This document shows, piece after piece, positions 1-5,533 of a stretch of 15,661 nt of DNA. Position numbers and translations under genes: made by a program. Each line of letters begins with the position of its first letter. The first letter of the stretch is position 1. Under the pieces are notes generated by a model. The model was not told the origin of the DNA. It searched no databases and saw only the letters and a list, made by a program, of their open reading frames with translations. This stretch comes from Candidatus Nomurabacteria bacterium RIFCSPLOWO2_01_FULL_39_17 (GTDB lineage Bacteria; Patescibacteriota; Minisyncoccia; Phycocordibacterales; UBA9973): the NCBI GenBank assembly GCA_001785805.1, contig MFUU01000022.1:1-15661 (forward strand). The letters run 5' to 3'.

Positions 1-40
1 GCTTGTTTTGTGAGCAAAGAAAGTAATGACTCATATTTCT

Positions 41-64
41 ATACTATCAAAAGTAGCATACTAT
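41..64 (+). promoter_or_regulatory. Direct repeat ATACTAT, candidate operator
   Basis: The 7-mer ATACTAT occurs at 41-47 and again at 58-64, 17 bases apart start to start. The second copy overlaps the ATG of the HTH gene at 63. TATACT at 40-45 could be a -10 box, but no convincing -35 is visible. Small XRE repressors often bind paired sites over their own promoter, so autoregulation is a reasonable inference. The repeats are short and AT-rich, so chance is possible. Confidence 0.3.
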
Positions 65-260
65 GGCAACTATATCAGAAAACATAAAGAGAGTGCGAGC
101 AAAACAAGGATTAACGCAGGACGACTTGGCGAAGAAAGCCAATATCAAATACTCTACCCTTACAAAAATTGAGGGTGGTGTCGTTACAAAACCGAGTGTT
201 CAAACAATCCAAAAAATCGCCAAGTCGTTAGGCGTTCCAATGGAAGAATTATTAAAATAA
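63..260 (+). CDS. Small XRE/Cro-type helix-turn-helix regulator
   Basis: A 65-residue protein that is almost entirely one HTH_3 (Cro/C1-type) DNA-binding domain, residues 5-62. The family pattern is clear: IKRVRAKQGLTQDDLAKKA (helices 1-2), then YSTLTKIE (recognition helix), then PSVQTIQKIAKSLGV (helix 4). There is no extra sensor or dimerisation domain, so it is a minimal repressor of the kind found in toxin-antitoxin, phage and accessory loci. The ATG at 63 is the only sensible start; no Shine-Dalgarno precedes it. It is followed after 10 bases by a membrane protein gene and probably heads a four-gene unit ending at 1626. Target genes are unknown; autoregulation through the upstream ATACTAT repeats is inferred. 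The family call is firm and the role is not. Confidence 0.9.
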   Translation: MATISENIKRVRAKQGLTQDDLAKKANIKYSTLTKIEGGVVTKPSVQTIQKIAKSLGVPMEELLK

Positions 261-270
261 TTTTAAAACT

Positions 271-888
271 ATGTATATACCACTTTGGATAATTGTTATC
301 GGTGCCATAATTTGGTTCATTTATGCACGCAACAAAGAAAAAGCACAGCAAAACATTTCCGTCACAACCAAGGAAAAAGAAGTTGTAATTAGTGAGGAAA
401 CTGTCTTCAAAGTTCAATCAAAATTTGAAGACAAAATAACAAACGAAACTGATTTCCCTGATGCTATTTCAGGAGATGAAATTTACATATACAAAAACTT
501 GATGCGTCCTTGGTTTGATAAGCTTACGGCTCAATACCGATACGATGAAAAAATGACCCAGAAATTGCGAAACGATTGGCTGGACTATATGGATGCTGTT
601 GGTGATAGAAGCACATATAATTATCTTTCATTAGAATCTGAAGACGAAAAACAATCAGAAAAATATAGGGAAGATCATATTACTGCATCGAGAAAGATGT
701 TCGCAATTCAAGATGCATTTGCAACTACTATTGGAGCAGACGCTGTTTCTGAGTTAAAGAAAGTAAAAGAAATGGGCTTCATGTCCTTCAGCCGACATGG
801 GGAATTGGCACCTGAAGGATTTAAATGGGACTTAGGCAGACGAGAATTGGTACCTATTAAAGAAAAGAAGAAAACGCCCGAAAAGTAG
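271..888 (+). CDS. Hypothetical protein with N-terminal membrane anchor
   Basis: A 205-residue protein that I do not recognise. Residues 1-18 (MYIPLWIIVIGAIIWFIY) form a single hydrophobic segment followed by positive charges (ARNKEK), predicting an N-terminal anchor. The rest is hydrophilic and mostly helical, rich in Lys and Glu, with aromatic residues around 75-125 (a WLDYMD stretch) and a Lys-rich tail. No cysteine, catalytic motif or known domain is visible. It begins 10 bases after the HTH gene and is followed by two more small membrane proteins, so it is probably co-transcribed with them. Sidedness is uncertain; a short N-terminal segment followed by positive charges suits a cytoplasmic soluble part. 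No function is proposed. Confidence 0.7.
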   Translation: MYIPLWIIVIGAIIWFIYARNKEKAQQNISVTTKEKEVVISEETVFKVQSKFEDKITNETDFPDAISGDEIYIYKNLMRPWFDKLTAQYRYDEKMTQKLRNDWLDYMDAVGDRSTYNYLSLESEDEKQSEKYREDHITASRKMFAIQDAFATTIGADAVSELKKVKEMGFMSFSRHGELAPEGFKWDLGRRELVPIKEKKKTPEK

Positions 889-925
889 TATTAATTCGGA
901 TAATACAATTATTTCTCTGTAAATT

Positions 926-1192
926 ATGGACGAACAAGATTTTCCAGAAATTAAAACTGGCAACGGAATTGACCGCGACCTTGCGGCTACTGCAAATGAC
1001 CGCATTAAAAAAGCAGTTATTGAAATAAACTCTTTGAAAAGTGCCGTTGCCAGTTTGGAGAAAACTATTGTAAATCTTGACGGTAAAAATGAGAAATTGC
1101 AGACGCGAATTTTTTGGCTGACTGTTGTCGGTGTTGCACTTGCCACAACACAAATTGTACAAGTGATAGACATAATCAAAAGCTGGCTATGA
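926..1192 (+). CDS. Small coiled-coil protein with C-terminal membrane segment
   Basis: An 88-residue protein. Residues 25-60 look like a coiled coil (heptad-like spacing of I/V/L in INSLKSAVASLEKTIVNL and on through KNEKLQTR). Residues 62-80 form one membrane segment (IFWLTVVGVALATTQIV). This layout, a short coiled coil then a C-terminal membrane helix, resembles XhlA-type haemolysin/holin-associated proteins, but I see no diagnostic motif and give this only as an alternative. Its stop overlaps the start of the next gene (ATGA at 1189-1192), which implies translational coupling and a shared function for the pair. The start at 926 follows a 37-base gap containing no Shine-Dalgarno. Confidence 0.65.
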   Translation: MDEQDFPEIKTGNGIDRDLAATANDRIKKAVIEINSLKSAVASLEKTIVNLDGKNEKLQTRIFWLTVVGVALATTQIVQVIDIIKSWL

Positions 1193-1626
1193 CCGACCCC
1201 ATCCAGACAATTATCTCTGCTCTAACACTTCTCGGCTTGGGTGGAATACTTGGCGGATATATTACATATCTACTCGACAAGAAAAAGGAACGAGAATTTA
1301 AGGTGTTAGAGCAAAAAGAGAAAAGGTATAAATCCTGCCTTTTGTATATGGACGCTTTCTTTGAACCGAAAAATATAAAGTATCTTTCGAGCCGACAACC
1401 AGATATTGATGATGTAAAAGATATTATCGAGTATTTGAAAATGGAATATCACGAGATGATACTTTATGCCTCGAAAGATGTAATTTTTTCGGTCAAAGCG
1501 TTTATAGAAAATCCTGTCCGCGATAATTTTCTAAAAACGATTTTGACAATGAGGCAGGATTTGTCCGCCAAAAGAAATGATTTGGATTTGAATGATATAA
1601 TTTTAGAGGTCAAATCCAAATCATAG
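1189..1626 (+). CDS. Small membrane-anchored helical protein, unknown
   Basis: A 145-residue protein starting MTDPIQTII. I chose the ATG at 1189 rather than the in-frame one at 1114 because it makes an ATGA overlap with the stop of the preceding gene, and because the upstream extension (rich in Cys, reading MADCCRCCTC) is the out-of-frame shadow of that gene. Residues 5-23 form one Gly-rich membrane helix, followed by a charged coiled-coil-like stretch (DKKKEREFKVLEQKEKR) and a mostly helical cytoplasmic part ending in a Lys/Ser tail. Short membrane helix plus soluble helical domain proteins like this occur in many bacteria without an assigned role. It is the last gene of the small operon, before a GC-rich hairpin region. 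Function unknown. Confidence 0.65.
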   Translation: MTDPIQTIISALTLLGLGGILGGYITYLLDKKKEREFKVLEQKEKRYKSCLLYMDAFFEPKNIKYLSSRQPDIDDVKDIIEYLKMEYHEMILYASKDVIFSVKAFIENPVRDNFLKTILTMRQDLSAKRNDLDLNDIILEVKSKS

Positions 1627-1755
1627 CCGCCGAATTTCCGAAAACCCCCAGTCCGAAACCCGCCCGCATTCCTCCCCAGACCCCTCCTGCGGGCGGGAAA
1701 AGAGCCGAGGCAGGGCGAATCCGAAACCCCAGACAGATTGTTTCGCCCTGCCGAG
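1627..1755. repeat. GC-rich intergenic block with two nested inverted repeats
   Basis: A compact GC-rich stretch in otherwise AT-rich DNA. It contains a perfect 10-bp inverted repeat (CCCGCCCGCA at 1659-1668, TGCGGGCGGG at 1688-1697), a second perfect 11-bp inverted repeat (1709-1719 and 1742-1752), and three variants of the phrase CCGAAA(A)CCC near 1638, 1653 and 1721. No coding potential is convincing on either strand. Composition and structure differ sharply from the neighbours, suggesting a dispersed intergenic repeat or hairpin element rather than ordinary spacer. From 1764 to 1807 nothing further is recognisable. Confidence 0.55.
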
Positions 1756-1763
1756 TCCTTTTT
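1709..1763 (+). terminator. Candidate terminator after the small operon
   Basis: GGCAGGGCGAA at 1709-1719 pairs perfectly with TTCGCCCTGCC at 1742-1752 (11 bp, 22-base loop), followed after six bases by TTTTT at 1759-1763. The long loop and the gap before the T-run make it an imperfect intrinsic terminator, but the position, between the small operon and the P-type ATPase gene, fits. Confidence 0.45.
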
Positions 1764-1807
1764 AGTAGTTTTAATCATTTGGATTTTGCTCGAAATAGTT
1801 TCGAACT

Positions 1808-1835
1808 TTGTCCAACAAACACCGCCAGTTATGAT
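1808..1835 (+). promoter_or_regulatory. Candidate promoter of the P-type ATPase gene
   Basis: TTGTCC at 1808-1813 (4 of 6 to the -35 consensus), a 16-base spacer, then TATGAT at 1830-1835 (5 of 6 to the -10). This would give a leader of about ten bases before the ATG at 1852, with no Shine-Dalgarno. A second TATGAT at 1835-1840 is an alternative -10. Confidence 0.35.
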
Positions 1836-1851
1836 ATGATTAACGAATCAT

Positions 1852-4449
1852 ATGGAACGTAAGAATATTTTAGCGCAACCATGGTCTATTAGTGTTGCCG
1901 ATATATTTACAGAATTGAAAACAGGTTCAAATGGTTTGTCGGAAAAAGAAATTGTTGGACGACAAAACACATATGGAAAGAACTTATTCAAAAATCACGA
2001 AAAAAGGAGCGTTGTTTCTATTTTACTGAAACAATTTATCAGTCCGCTTATATTTATCTTAATTGGGGCCACTGTTATTACCTTTTTATTGAAAGAGTGG
2101 GTGGAAACTTTTGTGATCGGCGGAGCGGTAATTATAAATGCGGGGCTTGGCTTTTATAGGGAATATCACGCAGAACATATTCTGGAAAAATTAAGCAGTT
2201 TTATTAAAGATAGAGCCATTGTTGTTCGGGATGGCAGAGAACAAGAAGTTGATTCCGAGGTGCTTGTTCCGGGAGATATAATAAAACTCTCTTACGGTAA
2301 TCGAGTACCCGCAGACGCGCGATTAATTAATATCAATAATATCAGTTTGGATGAAGCTATTTTAACTGGAGAGTCGCAATCAACACAAAAATCTCTCAAC
2401 TTGATAGAAGGATATTCGGTAGTCGCGGAGCGTGTAAACATAGCGCACGCAGGCACGCTCGTCGTTGACGGATTTGGCACAGGGGTGGTGGTTGCGACAG
2501 GAAACAATACTGAGGTGGGAAAAATTGCGGGTTTGGTTTCCGGCACTAGCAGGGCCAAGACTCCAATTCAAAAAGGCGTTGAGAAGTTGGCTTGGATTAT
2601 CTTTGCGGTAGTTATGGTAATAGTTACTGGGATATTCATACTGGGTATCTGGCGCGGGGAGCAATTATTTGAAATGCTGGTGCTTTCAATAGCCGTGGCA
2701 GTAGGCGCAGTGCCTGAGGCCCTGCCGATAGCGCTAACGGTAATTCTGTCGGTGGGGGCGGAAAGAATTGCCAAGAAAAAAGGAATTCTGCGAACGCTTA
2801 TCGCCGCTGAAACGTTGGGTTCCACAAGTATTATTATGACAGATAAAACAGGAACGCTGACTGAAGCAAATATGCGCCTGGTGGGAATATACACAACAGA
2901 CGAATTGCTAACCGGTAATACAAATTCTAAAAAGTATGATAAGAAAAGTCAGGAATTATTAGAGCTGGCAGTAAAGAATATAGACGTGCTGATTGAAAAT
3001 CCGAATGAACAGGTTTCTTTATGGTCATTTAAGGGGAAACCCTTTGAGGTTAATATTATTAAAACAGCAAGAGAAAATGGCATTGATATTTCAAGAATAA
3101 AACAAACGGGTTTTTCGCCAATTATTATTCCTTTTAATTCTACCCATAAATTTTCTGTTTCTCGCGCTGCGGATATTTTTACCATAATGGGAGCGCCCGA
3201 TGTGCTTCTTACTAGAGCTAAAATAAACAAAGAAGATTTTTTAAAAATAGAATCTTGGATTATCCAAGCCAGCAACGAGGGAAAACGTTTAATTGCAGTT
3301 GCCACGGTACAATCCAAATCAGATATTTCTATATCAGAAGTACAAAATATTACCTTTGTTGGAATATTGGCGTTTTATGACCCGGTACGTCCCAAAATAT
3401 CGGCTACAATTAAAAAAATAGAAGCGCTTGGCACGAAAGTCATCATGATCACCGGCGATCTTAAGGGAACCGCAGTGGCGGTGGCGAAAGAATTGGACTG
3501 GAAAATATCCGAAGATCAGGTTATAACCGGGCATGAAATAGAAGTTTTATCGGACGAGGAACTTATTAAAATAATTCCTTATAAAAAGATATTTGCGAGA
3601 GTAACGCCTGAGGATAAGCTCCGTATCGGCATGCTTTATCGAAGGCTTGGCGAGGTGGTAGCTATGACAGGAGACGGAGTAAATGATGCTCCGGCTCTGA
3701 AGGCTATGGATATAGGCGTGGCTCTGGGGTCCGGAAGCGATGTTGCTAAGGGTGTGGCTGATTTAGTATTGCTTGATGATAATTTTGAAATAATCAGTAT
3801 GGCCATTCACGAAGGTCGCCGTATTTTGGTGAATATTAGAAAAACTTTTGTATATTTAATGTCGAATTCGCTGGACGAGGTATTTGTGGTAAGCGGAAGT
3901 CTGATTGCGGGTATAGCCCTACCACTCACGGCATTACAAATTATCTGGGTTAATTTATTTACTGGAAGTTTACCAGCGCTCGCTTTTGCTTATGATGAAG
4001 ATTTTGATCATGAAATGTCAAAAAAACATACTTTGAAGTCAATCTTTACCAGCGAGGTAAATATACTTACCTTCGGTATCGGTATAACATCTTCATCGTT
4101 GTTGTTCCTAATGTATTATGGATTAATAAAATACGGGGTTGAAATAAATCTTGCTCGTTCTGTTTTTTTTGTCTGTTTTGCGTCATATATTTTAGTGATT
4201 GCATTTTCATTCCGAAGCTTGCATAAACCTTTATTTTCTTATCCGATTTTTTCAAACAAAAAACTAAACTGGGGCATTATTGTCGCGGTAGTGGTATTGG
4301 TTGCCACTATGTCTATTCCTTCTTTCAGGTCTTTATTTGAACTTGCTCCTATTCCATTTGTATGGATGTGGTTTATACTCGGGTGGCTTATATTAAATGT
4401 TGCATTAGTTGAGGGCGCTAAGTTTGCTTTCAGAAGAAAACACAAATAG
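1852..4449 (+). CDS. P2-like cation-transporting P-type ATPase
   Basis: An 865-residue integral membrane pump that couples ATP hydrolysis to cation transport. Visible in order: N-terminal cation_ATPase_N-like segment (about 9-75), TGES in the actuator domain (172-175), the M4 ion-site motif PEALP (288-292), the phosphorylation site DKTGTLT (D331), nucleotide-binding domain (about 340-500), MITGD (532-536), the hinge TGDGVNDAP (606-614), and a C-terminal membrane part (M5-M10, about 665-858). The length suits P2 pumps; heavy-metal CPC motifs and N-terminal metal-binding domains are absent. Compared with SERCA, the ion site differs: the M6 motif is NLFTGSLPA, with Gly705 where Ca2+ pumps carry an essential Asp; M5 reads SNSLDE (671-676), with Ser at the usual Asn position; M4 has PEALP rather than PEGLP. 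The KGAPE lysine of the nucleotide site is Met446 (MGAPD). The transported ion therefore cannot be called as Ca2+; a monovalent ion or proton is possible. It stands alone, convergent with the next gene. Confidence 0.92.
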   Translation: MERKNILAQPWSISVADIFTELKTGSNGLSEKEIVGRQNTYGKNLFKNHEKRSVVSILLKQFISPLIFILIGATVITFLLKEWVETFVIGGAVIINAGLGFYREYHAEHILEKLSSFIKDRAIVVRDGREQEVDSEVLVPGDIIKLSYGNRVPADARLININNISLDEAILTGESQSTQKSLNLIEGYSVVAERVNIAHAGTLVVDGFGTGVVVATGNNTEVGKIAGLVSGTSRAKTPIQKGVEKLAWIIFAVVMVIVTGIFILGIWRGEQLFEMLVLSIAVAVGAVPEALPIALTVILSVGAERIAKKKGILRTLIAAETLGSTSIIMTDKTGTLTEANMRLVGIYTTDELLTGNTNSKKYDKKSQELLELAVKNIDVLIENPNEQVSLWSFKGKPFEVNIIKTARENGIDISRIKQTGFSPIIIPFNSTHKFSVSRAADIFTIMGAPDVLLTRAKINKEDFLKIESWIIQASNEGKRLIAVATVQSKSDISISEVQNITFVGILAFYDPVRPKISATIKKIEALGTKVIMITGDLKGTAVAVAKELDWKISEDQVITGHEIEVLSDEELIKIIPYKKIFARVTPEDKLRIGMLYRRLGEVVAMTGDGVNDAPALKAMDIGVALGSGSDVAKGVADLVLLDDNFEIISMAIHEGRRILVNIRKTFVYLMSNSLDEVFVVSGSLIAGIALPLTALQIIWVNLFTGSLPALAFAYDEDFDHEMSKKHTLKSIFTSEVNILTFGIGITSSSLLFLMYYGLIKYGVEINLARSVFFVCFASYILVIAFSFRSLHKPLFSYPIFSNKKLNWGIIVAVVVLVATMSIPSFRSLFELAPIPFVWMWFILGWLILNVALVEGAKFAFRRKHK

Positions 4450-4477
4450 CTTTTGGCTTATAATTTGTTTTTTCCTG

Positions 4478-4816
4478 CTATTTTTTTTCAAATATTTGCA
4501 GTACCCAGTTCACTATTGCAAGCACTATCCCGAAGAGGAATGCCCACCAGAAATTGTTAACGGAAAATCCGGGAACAATGTAAGTAGCGAGAAGCACCAG
4601 AAGCGCATTGATAACCAAGACAGAAAGACCAAGAGTCATTATGGAAAGCGGCAGGGTTAAAATTACCAATATCGGGCGCAAAATTGTATTTATGACCCCG
4701 AGCACGACAGCCAACACCAATGCCACCAATAGACCATCAACATGCACTCCTGGCAAGATGTAGGAAGTGACCATAATAGCAATTGTCGAAATTATGAAGT
4801 GTATCGTTGATTTCAT
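4478..4816 (-). CDS. PF04020-type (phage holin family 4 superfamily) membrane protein
   Basis: A 112-residue protein starting MKSTIHFII with four hydrophobic segments (about 3-22, 26-48, 52-78, 84-108). The motifs GVINTILRPILVILTLPLS and WAFLFGIVLAIVNWVL match the widespread PF04020 family, often annotated as phage holin family protein; it is not necessarily phage-derived and its function is unknown. An in-frame ATG at 4918 would add 34 hydrophilic residues. I prefer 4816 because the family begins just before the first membrane helix and because a TATAAT box lies six bases upstream of this ATG. It ends 28 bases from the stop of the convergent ATPase gene; that gap holds T-rich runs on the plus strand but no clear hairpin. 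Confidence 0.85.
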   Translation of the reverse strand: MKSTIHFIISTIAIMVTSYILPGVHVDGLLVALVLAVVLGVINTILRPILVILTLPLSIMTLGLSVLVINALLVLLATYIVPGFSVNNFWWAFLFGIVLAIVNWVLQIFEKK

Positions 4817-4822
4817 GGCTTC

Positions 4823-4828
4823 ATTATA
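4823..4828 (-). promoter_or_regulatory. -10 box of the PF04020 gene, possibly leaderless
   Basis: A perfect TATAAT on the minus strand ends six bases before the ATG at 4816, so transcription would begin at or next to the A of the start codon. No good -35 lies at 16-18 bp. A leaderless transcript is inferred from the spacing only. Confidence 0.35.
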
Positions 4829-4902
4829 TGTAATTCCCTTGACATATTCAGATAGAGATATCAAATTTTCTTTTTTTTCCAGTTTTATGTTGCAAAAATA
4901 GT

Positions 4903-4911
4903 TTATCCACA
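4903..4911 (+). promoter_or_regulatory. DnaA-box sequence upstream of the S component-nrdJ unit
   Basis: An exact TTATCCACA, the classical high-affinity DnaA box, separated by one base from a TTGCAC at 4913-4918. The same arrangement recurs before the riboswitch unit (8453-8468). DnaA is known to bind and regulate the E. coli nrdAB promoter, so a regulatory rather than origin role is inferred here. The intergenic DNA around it (4817-4989) holds no other recognisable gene. Confidence 0.5.
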
Positions 4912-4912
4912 A

Positions 4913-4942
4913 TTGCACGACTTTAAACTTTGGGAGTATACT
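4913..4942 (+). promoter_or_regulatory. Candidate promoter of the S component-nrdJ-adenosyltransferase unit
   Basis: TATACT at 4937-4942 is a good -10. TTGCAC at 4913-4918 (3 of 6) with an 18-base spacer is a weak -35 directly beside the DnaA box, consistent with a promoter needing activation or subject to repression there. The leader (about 4949-4989) contains TTCC/GGAA pairing and AAAGCTTTT but no cobalamin-type aptamer; it is too short for one. Confidence 0.4.
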
Positions 4943-4989
4943 GTTCTAGCGGTTCCGAAAGAGGAATTTTATAAAAGCTTTTAATTAAA

Positions 4990-5529
4990 ATGAAGACAAA
5001 TCAAAAAAATTATTTAAATTACGTTCTCGGATTTATTTTTTGTCTTCTTGTGCGCATGATTCCCTTTCGCCCGCCGAATATAGAGCCGATCCTCGCAGTA
5101 CAGATGCCGTTTTCCCGCATCTTTGGCGGTCTTCTGGGTTTTTCTTTCGGTTTTTTCAGTATTGTTGTTTATGATTTCTTAACTTTTGGTCTTGGAATAT
5201 GGACACTAATTACGGCAATGGCTTACGGCCTCTTGGGGCTATGGGCAATAAGATATTTTAAAAATAAAAAAAATAATTCTTTGGAGTATGTGAAATTCGC
5301 ATTGATGAGCACTCTTTTTTATGATGCCGTCACTGGACTAACACTTGGGCCGTTATTTTTTCATCAGTCATTTGTAGTTGCGCTAGCCGGACAAATTCCA
5401 TTCACCATACTCCACCTTTTTGGGAACAGTATTTTTGCTTACGTGTTAAGCCCCAGAATTTATAATCTACTTAAAAAGAAGAAGATAGAAATAAAACCTC
5501 TTAATATCTTAGCCACTTCAAAAATATAA
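4990..5529 (+). CDS. ECF transporter S component-like membrane protein, candidate cobalamin importer
   Basis: A 179-residue protein with about six membrane segments (roughly 8-24, 43-61, 66-88, 101-118, 121-139, 141-158). The motif RMIPFRPPNIEPILA (22-36) before the second helix, then PFSRIFGGLLGFSFG and the YDFLTFG segment, is typical of ECF S components and related DUF6580-like proteins, the substrate-binding subunits of energy-coupling factor transporters. Specificity cannot be read from the sequence. The gene lies four bases before the B12-dependent reductase gene and in one unit with a cobalamin adenosyltransferase, so cobalamin or a corrinoid precursor is the best inferred substrate. 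No EcfA ATPases or EcfT are present in the window; they would have to be encoded elsewhere. Alternatives are another vitamin, or an MreD-like misannotation. No Shine-Dalgarno; the leader is AT-rich. Confidence 0.7.
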   Translation: MKTNQKNYLNYVLGFIFCLLVRMIPFRPPNIEPILAVQMPFSRIFGGLLGFSFGFFSIVVYDFLTFGLGIWTLITAMAYGLLGLWAIRYFKNKKNNSLEYVKFALMSTLFYDAVTGLTLGPLFFHQSFVVALAGQIPFTILHLFGNSIFAYVLSPRIYNLLKKKKIEIKPLNILATSKI

Positions 5530-5533
5530 ATTC

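Noticed and set aside
1..87. Open frame from the window edge overlapping the HTH start, perhaps the end of an upstream gene.
   Set aside because: Only 28 codons, no recognisable sequence, and it would overlap the HTH gene by 25 bases; cannot be supported.
1464..1778. Minus-strand reading frame through the GC-rich block.
   Set aside because: It is the shadow of the 1189-1626 gene extended through the hairpin block; low-complexity Arg/Gly content and no domain.
4450..4477. Bidirectional terminator between the convergent ATPase and PF04020 genes.
   Set aside because: T-rich runs are present but no stem of useful length could be found in the 28-base gap.
4478..4816. Prophage lysis gene (holin name).
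   Set aside because: PF04020 proteins are common chromosomal membrane proteins; no endolysin or phage gene is present.
4943..4958. GTTCTAGC resembling the loop of a preQ1-I riboswitch upstream of the S component gene.
   Set aside because: The flanking P1 stem and the A-rich tail with its pairing partner are absent, so only an 8-base coincidence remains.
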